Part shown: positions 1-8,512 of the stretch, one piece after another
Numbering within the stretch: the stretch's first letter is position 1
How the letters are laid out: each line of letters starts with the position of its first letter
Origin: Anaerolineales bacterium UBA5797
GTDB lineage: Bacteria > Chloroflexota > Anaerolineae > Anaerolineales > Villigracilaceae
NCBI GenBank assembly: GCA_002418205.1
Contig: DIDP01000066.1
Location: 1 to 38,613 of the forward strand
Reading direction: 5' to 3'
DNA length: 38,613 bases
Program-made: the position numbers and the translations under genes
Notes under the pieces: model-generated
Told to the model about the DNA's origin: nothing
What the model saw: the letters and a program-made list of their open reading frames with translations, nothing else
The model's database searches: none

Positions 1-434
1 AATACGCCCGCCTCCCTGCCTTCTGCCAGTGTAGTTTGAAGCCAGGCAAGCATCTCCCTGTGCAGTGACTGCACCTCACCCTGCAACCCTTCGGGGATCG
101 AATTGAACTCCGCCTCCATCGAACCCACAAGGCAGACCTTGCCCTTGTCCGCGCGCATGGAAGTGTAGATACTGAAGAACCAGTCCAGTTTTTCTTCGGG
201 TGCCAGGTCTTTGACGCGTGCATTGTTGATCCATAGTTTGAATCGGTCACGATAGCGTTGAATGACCGCCACGCTCAGGTCTTCCTTGGTGGGAAAGTGA
301 TAATGAATGGCGGCGTTCTTCACGCCCAATTCAGATGCAATATGAGCGTAACTGAAACCGTTGTAGCCCATATCCTGCAAAAGGGATTCGGCGAGATTCA
401 ATATCGTCCGCTTGGAGTTCTCGATCTTGACCAT
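1..434 (-). CDS. TetR/AcrR family transcriptional regulator (3' end outside window)
   Basis: Translated by eye from ATG at 434, the reading frame stays open for 144 codons to the window edge, so the C-terminus is missing. Residues about 10-55 form a TetR helix-turn-helix: a helix around LAESLLQDMGYNGFSYAHIA, then SELGVKNAAIHYHFPTKEDL, the classic recognition helix followed by the YxxF-K-DL signature. The rest would be the ligand-binding and dimerisation domain, which varies with the inducer, so the ligand cannot be named. The gene follows the ABC exporter on the same strand but is separated from it by a terminator. A perfect inverted repeat sits between its -35 and -10 boxes, pointing to autorepression. 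The start codon lies only about nine bases after the -10, suggesting a leaderless mRNA. Confidence 0.93.
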   Translation of the reverse strand, partial: MVKIENSKRTILNLAESLLQDMGYNGFSYAHIASELGVKNAAIHYHFPTKEDLSVAVIQRYRDRFKLWINNARVKDLAPEEKLDWFFSIYTSMRADKGKVCLVGSMEAEFNSIPEGLQGEVQSLHREMLAWLQTTLAEGREAGV

Positions 435-443
435 TATCGTCCG

Positions 444-473
444 ATTTTACTTACTAGTTAGTAAGTTTGTCAA
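444..473 (-). promoter_or_regulatory. tetR promoter with palindromic operator in the spacer
   Basis: On the minus strand TTGACA (473-468) and TAAAAT (449-444) are separated by 18 bases. The spacer is almost entirely a perfect inverted repeat, ACTTACT-N4-AGTAAGT (449-466 on the plus strand). This position would block RNA polymerase when bound, which is how TetR-family autorepressors usually work. The -10 to ATG distance is about nine bases, so the transcript is probably leaderless. That the TetR protein next to it binds here is inference from position and symmetry. Confidence 0.8.
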
Positions 474-595
474 GAGTTCATCACAGTCAATTTGAATTCC
501 TTCCTGAAAGCGCACAGGTGGGTGTCTCGTATTCGTCACTGAGCTATCCATATGCGGATGATAAGCCTACATATGTGTGGGACTTGGACAGATAG

Positions 596-621
596 CAAAA
601 AGGGCGGACCGATGGTCCGCC
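596..621 (-). terminator. Intrinsic terminator of the ABC exporter gene
   Basis: GGCGGACC (603-610) and GGTCCGCC (614-621) form an 8-bp stem with a three-base loop. Read on the minus strand the stem is followed by CTTTTTGC, a U-tract. It lies 45 bases past the exporter stop codon and separates that gene from tetR. Confidence 0.85.
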
Positions 622-665
622 TCTACGATTTATCCGTGCAAATCAGTGCAATCCGTGGCTAAGAA

Positions 666-2621
666 TTAAACTCTTTCCCTCTTGAATTGCGTTTCATACA
701 ACTGTGCATACAACCCATTTAACGCGAGCAACTCCTCATGCGTGCCGCGTTCCACGATCTGACCGCGATCCATCACCAGAATCAAATCAGCCGCAAGAAT
801 AGTGGAAAGGCGATGGGCGATAACGATGCTCGTCCTGCCTGCCATGACGCGCTTCAACGCGTCTTGAATCAATGCTTCAGATTCGCTGTCGAGATGACTG
901 GTCGCTTCGTCAAGCACGAGAATACGCGGGTCTTTGAGGATCACTCGCGCCAGCGCGATGCGCTGTTTTTCGCCCCCGCTCAGGCGATAGCCGCGTTCAC
1001 CGACAATCGTGTCGTAGCCGTCGGGCAGGTCCATGATGAAATTGTGGATGTTGGCAGCTTGCGCGGCGGCTTCGATCTCGGCCTGGGTCGCTTCGGTCTT
1101 GGCATAAACCAGGTTCGTGCGGATGGTGTCGTGGAAGAGATACGTCTCCTGCGTTACCATGCCGATGGCGGACGAAAGCGAATCGAGCGTCACCTCCCGC
1201 AGGTCATGCCCGTCGATGCGGATGACTCCCTCAGTGGGATCGTACAGGCGCGGGATGAGATACGTCAGCGTGGTTTTGCCCGCGCCAGAGGGACCGACCA
1301 ACGCCACCAAATTTCCAGGACGCGCGATAAAGGAGACTCCGCTCAAAGCGACCTCTCTGGCTTGGGATGTCGCGTCAGACGTCCCTGAGTCTGATGCGGG
1401 TTCTTCATCTTTCTTCTTCCCATTACCTTTCGCCACATTCGTCACCAGCGACAGGACCGCGCTCACGTCCTCATGCCTTCCATAACGTTTGACATCCTTC
1501 AACAGCTTGGACGCATCCACACTATAGTTGAACGTGACTTGATCGAATTCGAGTTCGCCTCTGACATCACGTAATTCAAGCGCTTCTTCTTTTTCGTTGA
1601 TGTCGAGCGGCAAGTCAATGACCTCGAACACGCGCTCAAACGAAACCATGCTGGTGCTGAAATCGACCGGCGCGCTGGCGAGTCCCTGCAACGTGCCATA
1701 CAGTTGACCGAGATACGAGCCGAACGCGACGATGGTGCCGACGGTGAAGACATCGGTGATGACATAATAACCACCGAGACCATAGACCAGCGCCGTGCCC
1801 ACCGCGCTGACGAGGCCGAAGATGACGAAGAAGGTGGAGCCGACCACCGCGCGGCGGATGCCAACATCACGCACGTTGGCGGCGCGTTCACGAAACCGGG
1901 ATTCTTCCTCTTTGGCGCGACCGAACAATTTGACGAGCAGCGCACCGCCGATGTTGAGAGTCTCGTTCATATGCGCGTTCATCTGCGCGTTCATTTCCAT
2001 GGCTTGACGCGCAATATCGCGCAGGACGGTGCCAAGTCTTTGTGCGGCGATGATGAAGAGCGGCAGGATCAAAACGCTGACAATTGTCAAGCGCCATTCG
2101 AGGGTAAGCATGACCGCGAGCAGCGCGATCGCCTCGATGAGGTTGGTCACGATGTTTACAATGGTGTTGCTGATAGCGTTCTGCGCACCGACCACGTCAT
2201 TGTTGAGGCGCGACATCAACTCGCCGACCTTGGTATTGGTAAAGAAGCGCAGGGACATTCTCTGCAGCCGCGCAAAAAGCGATGAGCGCAGGTCGTAGAT
2301 GACGCCCTCCCCCACCGTGGAGTTGAGCCTGCGTTGAATGACGTTGACTCCGCCACTGACCGCCGGGATGGCGAGCAGCGCCACACCCAGCCAGATGAGC
2401 CGGGTCGTGTCCTTGGCGGGGATCACCACATCGATCATGTTGCGAAAGATGAGCGGCGTGAGCAGGGACAAACCCGTCGTGAGGAGAATCGTCACGAGCA
2501 TCCCCCCGATATGCCACCAGTACCCGCGCGCGTAGGAAAGGACGCGCAGTAAAAGTTGTTTGGTTACCTTGGGCTTTTCGTCGCCCTGCCGCATGGACAT
2601 CCACCAGCCGTATCCGTGCAT
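666..2621 (-). CDS. ABC exporter half-transporter (TMD-NBD, MdlB/MsbA type)
   Basis: 651 residues. Residues about 38-325 are the six-helix exporter transmembrane domain. The ATPase follows with an A-loop region around FNY (364-366), Walker A GPSGAGKT (443-450), Q-loop Q491, signature LSGGEKQ (547-553), Walker B ILVLDE (567-572) and H-loop H603. All catalytic motifs are intact, so it should work as a homo- or heterodimeric ATP-driven exporter in the cytoplasmic membrane. Substrate unknown; lipid, drug and peptide are all possible. Odd point: some 55 residues (about 368-423), low in complexity and with a KGNGKKKDEEP stretch, are inserted between the A-loop strand and the next NBD strand. An AGGAG SD sits about 12 bases upstream of ATG 2621; M8 and M10 are alternative starts. 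The tetR gene lies downstream beyond a terminator, so local regulation by it is possible but unproven. Confidence 0.95.
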   Translation of the reverse strand: MHGYGWWMSMRQGDEKPKVTKQLLLRVLSYARGYWWHIGGMLVTILLTTGLSLLTPLIFRNMIDVVIPAKDTTRLIWLGVALLAIPAVSGGVNVIQRRLNSTVGEGVIYDLRSSLFARLQRMSLRFFTNTKVGELMSRLNNDVVGAQNAISNTIVNIVTNLIEAIALLAVMLTLEWRLTIVSVLILPLFIIAAQRLGTVLRDIARQAMEMNAQMNAHMNETLNIGGALLVKLFGRAKEEESRFRERAANVRDVGIRRAVVGSTFFVIFGLVSAVGTALVYGLGGYYVITDVFTVGTIVAFGSYLGQLYGTLQGLASAPVDFSTSMVSFERVFEVIDLPLDINEKEEALELRDVRGELEFDQVTFNYSVDASKLLKDVKRYGRHEDVSAVLSLVTNVAKGNGKKKDEEPASDSGTSDATSQAREVALSGVSFIARPGNLVALVGPSGAGKTTLTYLIPRLYDPTEGVIRIDGHDLREVTLDSLSSAIGMVTQETYLFHDTIRTNLVYAKTEATQAEIEAAAQAANIHNFIMDLPDGYDTIVGERGYRLSGGEKQRIALARVILKDPRILVLDEATSHLDSESEALIQDALKRVMAGRTSIVIAHRLSTILAADLILVMDRGQIVERGTHEELLALNGLYAQLYETQFKRERV

Positions 2622-2640
2622 GGTTTTGTAGTCTCCTGGT

Positions 2641-2664
2641 CTTCTAGTCTTCTAGTCTGCTAGT
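2641..2664. repeat. Three tandem 8-bp repeats, CTAGT-containing
   Basis: CTTCTAGT, CTTCTAGT and CTGCTAGT follow each other without gaps just upstream of the exporter SD, in its 5' leader. They look like a small slippage-type tandem repeat. No function can be assigned. Confidence 0.7.
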
Positions 2665-2785
2665 CTGGCAGCCATTGGGCAGTAAAGGGTTTGACCAGCC
2701 GACAAGCGGACTATACGACGAGTAGACTGATTTTGCAACTGGACGAAGGGGGAGGTTAATGAAAGTCTGATGCGAGGAGGAAAGT

Positions 2786-3510
2786 ATGAGAGCTGTTTAT
2801 GGGATAATTGTGCCTGACATCATGGAGAAAGATCAAATGTTTAGCGTTACTTCCGATTGGCACTCCTCCTTCCCCAACGCCCACGCGGGGATTTTGGTGA
2901 TGCGCAACGCATCCAACCCCGCGCATAACGCCGAATTGGAGAAGCGCAAAGCCGAACTCGAGGAATCACTCCGTGTCCAATTCGCGGGCAGGATCGCGCT
3001 GCAATCGCGAGCCATCCCGTTTTGAAAGTCTATGGGGAGTATTACAAAAGATTCAAGAAGACCTACCACGTGCAACTGCAATTGGAATCCATCGTTTTGA
3101 AAGGCAAGTCCATTCCCAGTGTGGCGTCACTGGTCGAGTGCATGTTCATGGCGGAGGTGAAGAACATGTTGCTCACGGCAGGTCATGACCTGGATAAACT
3201 GCAATTGCCGTTGACTCTCGATGTCACCAAAGGGACGGAAAGTTATACAGTCATGCGCGGCGAGGAACAAACCGTCAAAGCAGGGGACATGATGATCAGC
3301 GACCAGGCGGGGATCATCTCGAACATCATCTACGGTCCCGACCAGCGGACGCAGATCAGCGAGTCCACGCGGAATGTGGTCTTCACAGTCTATGCACCGG
3401 CGGGAATTGAAGAATCGCTGATCATGCGACACCTTCTAGATATGCGCGATGATGTGCTGGTCATCGCTCCTCAGGCGGAGATGGAATTGCTCCACGTTTA
3501 CGGGGATTGA
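2786..3510 (+). pseudogene. B3/4-domain protein (PheT-like tRNA-binding fold), frameshifted
   Basis: Two reading frames join to make one family-length protein. Frame one starts at ATG 2786 behind a strong AGGAGG and reads WHSSFPNAHAGILVMRN to VQFAG; it then runs out of frame to a stop at 3023-3025. The sense continues in the other frame as QDRAAIASHPVLKVYGEYYK and on to the stop at 3510. The break maps to the GGG at 2986-2988, where one extra G would restore the frame. The combined protein resembles stand-alone B3/4 domains (COG3382), relatives of the tRNA-editing domain of phenylalanyl-tRNA synthetase beta; the exact cellular role is not well defined. It is either a real single-base deletion or a sequencing or assembly error in a short G-run. 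Apart from this frameshift the downstream coding part shows no disruption, which suggests a recent event or an artefact. Confidence 0.82.
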
Positions 3511-3594
3511 AAAGTTTCGAAGAATCAACTATTGGTCTACTCAACAAGCGGGAATAAACTTGCAATAATCTTCCATGATATTTTGTGTTAATCT

Positions 3595-5154
3595 ATGGGG
3601 CAGGAAAGTCCGTTCACTGGAAAGCTGATGTCACCGCCCAATATTCTTTACAGCGCGTTTCTCATGCTAGCAGGGATGATCTGTCTTATCGCCGGCATCA
3701 TCGTCTCTCAAAGACGTCCCTTCCCGCCAGGTTCCATCCCGCTGATGGTCTTGCTGTTTGCCCTGAGCTGGTGGGATTCAAGCTACAGCCTGTTCTGGGC
3801 GGGCGCGCCCGGTCCCATTCCCTTCTTCTGGCTGGATATCACCTATCTGGGCACGGTCATTGTCCCTGCAGCCTTGTTGGTCTTTGCGATGGAACTGTCC
3901 GACCTGGGAGGCTGGCTGAAGAAACCGTTCCTGCTCTCCCTTGCGATCGAACCGCTTCTGGTGACCATCCTGCTGTGGACAGATCCCATGCACGGGCTCT
4001 TCTTTGCCGGGAAACGTCTCGAGAATTCGGCAATGATCCTGGATGGAGGACCCGTCTTTTTGGCAAACCTGATCTATTCCTATCTGGTATTGCTGATCGG
4101 TTTCATTCTTCTTATCCGAAGGTTCATCCAGACCGCCGGTATCCATCGTCAGCAGATCGGCGTGATCCTTGCAGGTCTCAGCATCACCTGGTTGAACAGT
4201 ATCATCTTCATCATCGGTCTCAACCCCATTCCCGGGGCTGATAACACGCCCTTCTCCTTTACCATCGCCGGGCTCGCCTTCACTTATGCCATCCTCCGCT
4301 ATCGTTTTCTCGATATCGTTCCGATCGCCCGCCATCTTTTGATCGAGGGCATGAGCGACGGCGTGATCGTCATCGATGCGCAAAACCGCCTGGCAGACCT
4401 GAACCCAGTTGCGGAACAGGTGCTCGGAGGGGAGGCAAAACTCATACTGGGAACGCCCGTCAGGGAGGTCTTTTCCAGATGGCCTGATCTAGTCGCCAAG
4501 TTCCATGATGTGATGAGTATCCGCACCGAGGTCCAGACCGAACGTGCCCATCTTGATGTCCGGATCTCCCCGTTACATGACCAGCGTCAAAACTTCCTTG
4601 GACGTCTGGTCGTCTGGCGCGATATATCCGAGTTGAAGCTCGTCCAGATGGAGCTGGTAAAACTGGCGCAAAAAGACCCGCTGACCCACGTCTATAACCG
4701 TCGTCATTTTTTGGACCTGGCACGGATCGAATACGAACGCTTCAAGCGGACTCATAAGCCCATTTCGCTCGCCATCATCGACCTGGATCATTTCAAAAGG
4801 ATCAATGACACGTACGGTCATCAAGTCGGCGACGAGACATTGGTCCGTTTTACGAAAATATGCACAAGCAACATCCGCGCCATCGATCTTTTCGCACGCT
4901 TCGGCGGCGAGGAGTTCGTCCTGCTCCTGCCTGAGACGAACATGCAGCAGGCATACAAATCCCTGCAAAGACTGCAAGCCGCATTGAAAGATGGCTTTGC
5001 CGGTGACGAAGAACCGATGCATCTCACTGCGAGCTTTGGCCTTGCCACCCTATCCGATCCGCACGACACCCTGGATACGCTGATTCAAAAGGCGGACAAG
5101 GCGCTGTACATGGCAAAGGATAACGGGCGGGATCAAATCGTATCCCTGCCGTGA
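3595..5154 (+). CDS. 7TM-PAS-GGDEF diguanylate cyclase
   Basis: 519 residues. About 17-235 hold seven hydrophobic helices of the histidine-kinase-type N-terminal 7TM sensor; about 243-348 form a PAS domain (EGMSDGVIVIDAQNRL); about 355-517 are GGDEF. The active-site motif is GGEEF (437-441) and the RxxD inhibitory site RAID (428-431) lies exactly five residues upstream, so it should make cyclic di-GMP from two GTP and be product-inhibited. It is a membrane sensor whose signal is unknown. ATG 3595 has no clear SD; ATG 3628 (MSPPNILYSAF) has a GGAAAG before it and may be the true start, leaving the sensor domain intact. It is the only c-di-GMP enzyme in the window, and the two class I c-di-GMP riboswitch candidates at 22.1 and 24.8 kb make a functional connection plausible but not demonstrated. 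Confidence 0.95.
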   Translation: MGQESPFTGKLMSPPNILYSAFLMLAGMICLIAGIIVSQRRPFPPGSIPLMVLLFALSWWDSSYSLFWAGAPGPIPFFWLDITYLGTVIVPAALLVFAMELSDLGGWLKKPFLLSLAIEPLLVTILLWTDPMHGLFFAGKRLENSAMILDGGPVFLANLIYSYLVLLIGFILLIRRFIQTAGIHRQQIGVILAGLSITWLNSIIFIIGLNPIPGADNTPFSFTIAGLAFTYAILRYRFLDIVPIARHLLIEGMSDGVIVIDAQNRLADLNPVAEQVLGGEAKLILGTPVREVFSRWPDLVAKFHDVMSIRTEVQTERAHLDVRISPLHDQRQNFLGRLVVWRDISELKLVQMELVKLAQKDPLTHVYNRRHFLDLARIEYERFKRTHKPISLAIIDLDHFKRINDTYGHQVGDETLVRFTKICTSNIRAIDLFARFGGEEFVLLLPETNMQQAYKSLQRLQAALKDGFAGDEEPMHLTASFGLATLSDPHDTLDTLIQKADKALYMAKDNGRDQIVSLP

Positions 5155-5161
5155 CACTGGC

Positions 5162-5365
5162 TCAGGAGATCCTTGATTTCAACTCCTTCGGGTCCAGATA
5201 TATTTCCACATAACCGCAGTTCGGGCAGGCGCGCGCCAGGCTGATCTTTGTCACAGTTCTCAGCATGCCCGTCTGTCTTTTGGACACATAACCCGGCTGG
5301 TCGCTTGTGGTCAGCGAACCTTCGTCCATCGGCTCATTACATTTGGGGCAGGGATGTGCTTCCAT
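5162..5365 (-). CDS. Small zinc-ribbon protein
   Basis: 67 residues with two CPxC knuckles, C6/C9 and C47/C50, the spacing expected for one zinc ribbon. The segment between is polar, and the C-terminus ends in LDPKELKSRIS. AAGGAG lies seven bases before ATG 5365. It converges on the diguanylate cyclase gene, with seven bases between the stop codons, and diverges from the polysaccharide deacetylase. Such short ribbons are common in Chloroflexota and lack assigned functions; nucleic-acid or protein binding is a guess. Confidence 0.85.
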   Translation of the reverse strand: MEAHPCPKCNEPMDEGSLTTSDQPGYVSKRQTGMLRTVTKISLARACPNCGYVEIYLDPKELKSRIS

Positions 5366-5420
5366 GCAATTCTCCTTTTACAGCGATACGGATAAAATTA
5401 CTCAAACCATTATACGGTCA

Positions 5421-6116
5421 ATGGAAACAAACGCGATGCCCTCTTTGTCCCTCCCCCATCGTTTCTACCGCGCAATGCAAAAGCGGCATTCGGATGTTCT
5501 CTTCCATGGTGACATCACCCGCCGCGCCCTCGCCCTCACCTTCGACGACGGCCCGCATCCGCGCGATACGCCTCAAGTGTTGGAAGTGCTGGCACAGCAT
5601 AACGTCTGCTCAACGTTTTTTCTGATCGGACAAAGCGTCGAGAGAAATCCGCAACTTGTGAACCAGATCCACAAAAACGGACATCAGCTCGCGTTGCACT
5701 GTTACCGGCACATGCCCTTCCCACTGGAGAACGCCTCGTCCCTTAAACGACAGTTGGATCGGTCTCGAAATGCCATAGCCAACGCCTGCGGCATTTCCCC
5801 TGACTCGATCCGACACATCCGCCCGCCGTATGGAATCTTTACAGCCAGGACCCTGTCCCGGTTGAACGGGTGGGGCTATCGCCTTGTGCTCTGGGACAAT
5901 ATGCCCCTGCACTTCCTCCAGCCTTCAAAATGGACAACGGCTCAAATCCTTAACTGGTCCCTCCCCGGTTCAGTGGTCGTATTACACGATGGTCATGGAC
6001 ATGGCAGGCAGGTCGCGCAGATTCTGGATTCTGTCCTTCCAGAACTCAAAGCGAAGGGTTTTGAGTTTGTTACAATTGAACAGATGCAGAAATCCCCTAC
6101 AGGTGAAACCAAATGA
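5421..6116 (+). CDS. Polysaccharide deacetylase (NodB homology, CE4)
   Basis: From ATG 5421 the protein has 231 residues. CE4 motifs are in order: TFDDGP (40-45) with the catalytic base and first metal ligand, HCYRH (93-97) giving the two metal histidines, RPPYG (134-138), and LHD (188-190). These enzymes remove N-acetyl groups from chitin-like, peptidoglycan or polysaccharide substrates. No clear signal peptide is visible, so the location is uncertain. The frame is open further upstream to 5307, but that part overlaps the divergent zinc-ribbon gene; ATG 5436 is another option. A TTATACG string lies just before ATG 5421 without SD, hinting at a leaderless start. Its stop overlaps the next ATG (ATGA), so it is co-transcribed with the MOSC gene. 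Confidence 0.9.
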   Translation: METNAMPSLSLPHRFYRAMQKRHSDVLFHGDITRRALALTFDDGPHPRDTPQVLEVLAQHNVCSTFFLIGQSVERNPQLVNQIHKNGHQLALHCYRHMPFPLENASSLKRQLDRSRNAIANACGISPDSIRHIRPPYGIFTARTLSRLNGWGYRLVLWDNMPLHFLQPSKWTTAQILNWSLPGSVVVLHDGHGHGRQVAQILDSVLPELKAKGFEFVTIEQMQKSPTGETK

Positions 6117-6754
6117 AATTGCTCAGTATCAACATCGGCGGGGAACGCCAACAACAAAGGAAAGATTACGTCGAGACGACCGGCATCTACAAAACTCCTG
6201 TGGAAGGACCCGTTGAGATCAAATCCCTCGGCATCGAAGGCGATGCCATCTGCGATAAAAAGAACCACGGCGGACCCGACCAGGCACTCTACCTCTACGG
6301 CGGCGCAGATTATACGTGGTGGGAACAGGAACTCGGCAAAGACCTCGCGCCCGGCACCTTCGGCGACAACCTGACGGTCAGCAACATCGAAAGCGCGAGT
6401 TTCAACGTCGGCGATTACATCCGCATTGGCGAAGTGACGTTGCAGGTCACCGCGCCGCGCATCCCGTGCGGGACGTTCGCCACGCGCATGGGCGATCCGC
6501 AATGGGTCAAGAAATTTCGCGCAGCGGAACGACCTGGTTTGTACGTTCGTGTTATCAAAGAAGGTGTGGTCAAAGCAGGGGATCCCGTCACAATCGAAAA
6601 ATATACAGGCGAGACGGTCTCCATCGTTCAAATGTATCGTGACCATTACACGAAGGAATATACTGAAGAATCGTTGCGCCATTACCTCAACTCCCCCATC
6701 GATATTCGATCACGCAAGGATCTGGAAGAGGAATTCAACAAATTATTCACATAG
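6113..6754 (+). CDS. MOSC-domain protein, YiiM family
   Basis: 213 residues. The N-terminal beta-barrel signature GIEGDAICDKKNHGGPDQAL (41-60) and the conserved PRIPCGTFATRM with C119 are diagnostic of the MOSC fold, which carries the molybdenum-cofactor-binding cysteine. After the domain comes the YiiM-type helical extension (about 160-213, EYTEESLRHYL). E. coli YiiM reduces 6-N-hydroxylaminopurine; that activity here is inference by family. It overlaps the deacetylase by four bases (ATGA). No partner flavodoxin or ferredoxin gene is in sight. Confidence 0.93.
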   Translation: MKLLSINIGGERQQQRKDYVETTGIYKTPVEGPVEIKSLGIEGDAICDKKNHGGPDQALYLYGGADYTWWEQELGKDLAPGTFGDNLTVSNIESASFNVGDYIRIGEVTLQVTAPRIPCGTFATRMGDPQWVKKFRAAERPGLYVRVIKEGVVKAGDPVTIEKYTGETVSIVQMYRDHYTKEYTEESLRHYLNSPIDIRSRKDLEEEFNKLFT

Positions 6755-6816
6755 AAGCAACCTGAACGAACCTTGAACGTAAACCTAATTGATACAAACA
6801 ATTCAGGAAGGGTCTC

Positions 6817-7479
6817 ATGTCAAAGAATCAATTATGGTCACGGTGGACGCTTGCGAACGCGCTCAGTGAAATGATCGGGCTGGGGCTTACGTTTCTCATT
6901 ACTGGTCTTGTCTTTTCCAGGCTGGATGGCTTGGGGACAATGACCAGTATTTTGTTAACCTTCGGCTTCGCTGTGGCAAGCGGTGCGGTCGAAGCCACGT
7001 TCGTTGGACTCGCCCAATGGTGGGCGATGTGTCGATGGTTCCCATCAATTGACCGTTTTGCATGGTGGCGCGGGACGCTGATCGGCGCGTTGATCGCGTA
7101 TGTACTGGGATACCTACCCTCCACGATCATGAGCTTGGGCGAAGCGATCGCTTCCTCTTCCGCCCCGGTAGTTGAACCACCGCAATGGGTCGTCCTTCTG
7201 CTCGCGGCTGGGATGGGAGCTATCGGCGGCATGGTGCTGTCTTTTGCGCAGTGGTTGGTCATGCGCGGTAAGATCAGGCGTGCAGGTTTGTGGATCCCCG
7301 CCAACATGCTGGCATGGACGTTCGGCATGCCGGTCATCTTTTGGGGCATCGACATGGCGTTCAAAATGTCCGCGATCTGGGAATCCGTTTTGCTGATGGC
7401 ATTGACTCTCTTCGCCGCGGGCGCGATCGTTGGAGGCATTCATGGTCTGTTTCTTGTCAGGCTGGCAGAACAGGAGTGA
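6817..7479 (+). CDS. Six-helix membrane protein with AQW repeat
   Basis: 220 residues with about six hydrophobic helices (near 15-35, 42-65, 84-105, 122-147, 157-180, 187-212). Two halves look related: GLAQWWAMCRWFP followed by a W-rich helix, and SFAQWLVMRGKIRRAGLWIP followed by another. QW(L)xxR repeats of this type occur in uncharacterised membrane proteins of Chloroflexota and cyanobacteria. No catalytic motif is visible and the function is unknown. AGGAAGG precedes ATG 6817. The next gene begins nine bases after its stop. Confidence 0.85.
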   Translation: MSKNQLWSRWTLANALSEMIGLGLTFLITGLVFSRLDGLGTMTSILLTFGFAVASGAVEATFVGLAQWWAMCRWFPSIDRFAWWRGTLIGALIAYVLGYLPSTIMSLGEAIASSSAPVVEPPQWVVLLLAAGMGAIGGMVLSFAQWLVMRGKIRRAGLWIPANMLAWTFGMPVIFWGIDMAFKMSAIWESVLLMALTLFAAGAIVGGIHGLFLVRLAEQE

Positions 7480-7487
7480 ACTGAACC

Positions 7488-7877
7488 GTGCTTCCCATCC
7501 ATGAGGTTGAGTCGTTTCTGAAATACACTCCCTCGCCATTACAAGATATCGTCTTCGAACTCCGCAACCTCATCGCCGAAGTGGCGTCAGACGCGGTGGA
7601 GGTCGTTCGGTGGGGCGGACTCAGCTATTTTCACGAAGGACGCGGGGGCATCGTCAGCGCGGGGATCTGTCAGATCGGCGTCCATGAAGGGTATGTCCGT
7701 TTGGATTTCATCCACGGGGCATTTCTGTCCGATCCGAAACATCTGCTCGAGGGGAATCAAAAGGCAAAACGGTATGTCAGGATCAGGTCCTATGAGGAAG
7801 CGCCGTGGGGCGACCTGAAACAGTTGATCGAAGAGTCATCCCGTTTCGACCCGCGTTCGCTCCAATTCAAAGATTGA
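7488..7877 (+). CDS. DUF1801-family protein (YdhG-like)
   Basis: 129 residues beginning at GTG 7488, with AGGAG about 11 bases upstream inside the end of the previous gene. The arrangement of an N-terminal helical pair (FLKYTPSPLQDIVFELRNLI), a strand pair around VVRWGGLSYF and the ICQIGVHEGYVRLDFIHGA core fits DUF1801. The family shares a fold with iron-chaperone-like and SRPBCC-neighbouring small proteins but has no settled function. Probably co-transcribed with the membrane protein upstream. Confidence 0.8.
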   Translation: MLPIHEVESFLKYTPSPLQDIVFELRNLIAEVASDAVEVVRWGGLSYFHEGRGGIVSAGICQIGVHEGYVRLDFIHGAFLSDPKHLLEGNQKAKRYVRIRSYEEAPWGDLKQLIEESSRFDPRSLQFKD

Positions 7878-7902
7878 TTTTTTAGAAAAAGTGTTCTATA
7901 AT
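7874..7902 (+). promoter_or_regulatory. Sigma70-type promoter of the DUF4287/DUF5655 gene
   Basis: TTGATT (7874-7879) and TATAAT (7897-7902) are separated by 17 bases; the -35 overlaps the DUF1801 stop codon. The transcript would start near 7909 and carry AAAGGAG just ahead of ATG 7943. It probably drives the five-gene run to 9565. Confidence 0.75.
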
Positions 7903-7942
7903 CCAGATCATCGTTATCCGATTTAGCCAAAGGAGTGAAACG

Positions 7943-8512
7943 ATGAGTTCCCTTGATAAAGCCGTCCAGACCCAGATCGATAATATCCAAAAGAAGACGG
8001 GGAAATCGCTCGAGGAGCTTGCCGCCATCGTGAAGAAAAGCGGTTTGACCAAGCACGGCGAGATCCGCGACATGCTCAAGAAAAAGCTTGGGCTGGGTCA
8101 CGGTGATGCCAACACGCTCGTCCATGTGGTGCTCAAATCTGACGGCACGCGCGCCGCGGAAGGCAAATCACCAGACGCTGTGCTGGATGAAATTTATTCA
8201 GGCGCCAAGGCTGGCTTCCGCCCCATTCATGAAAAGTTGATGAAGGAGATCAACAAGTTCGGCGAGTTCGAGATCGCGCCAAAGAAGGGCTACGTCAGTC
8301 TGCGGCGCAAGAAGCAATTCGCAATGATCGGACCGAAGACCAACACACGATTCGAGGTGGGGATCAACGCAAAGGATTTCAATAAAAATTCGCGTCTGCT
8401 CGAACAACCGAAGGGCAGTATGTGCAATTACATTGTCAACCTGACCGACGCTAAGGAAGTGGATGCCGAACTGATCGCGTGGTTGAAGTCCGCTTTTGAA
8501 CAGGCAGGATAA
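7943..8512 (+). CDS. DUF4287 + DUF5655 two-domain protein
   Basis: 189 residues. About 1-62 match the short helical DUF4287 (a K-rich pair of helices around TGKSLEELAAIVKKSGLTKH, then GLGHGDANTLVHV). About 75-188 match DUF5655, with a helix carrying GFRPIHEKLMKEI, then a strand set GYVSLRRKKQFAMIGP and a C-terminal WLKSAFEQAG. Both are found in small cytosolic proteins without defined activity; DUF5655 is sometimes attached to restriction- or transport-related proteins. AAAGGAG precedes the start. The next ATG follows its TAA directly. Confidence 0.85.
   Translation: MSSLDKAVQTQIDNIQKKTGKSLEELAAIVKKSGLTKHGEIRDMLKKKLGLGHGDANTLVHVVLKSDGTRAAEGKSPDAVLDEIYSGAKAGFRPIHEKLMKEINKFGEFEIAPKKGYVSLRRKKQFAMIGPKTNTRFEVGINAKDFNKNSRLLEQPKGSMCNYIVNLTDAKEVDAELIAWLKSAFEQAG

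Noticed and set aside
5307..5420. Longer polysaccharide deacetylase with 38 more N-terminal residues
   Set aside because: This part overlaps the divergent zinc-ribbon gene and does not look like a signal peptide or family sequence.
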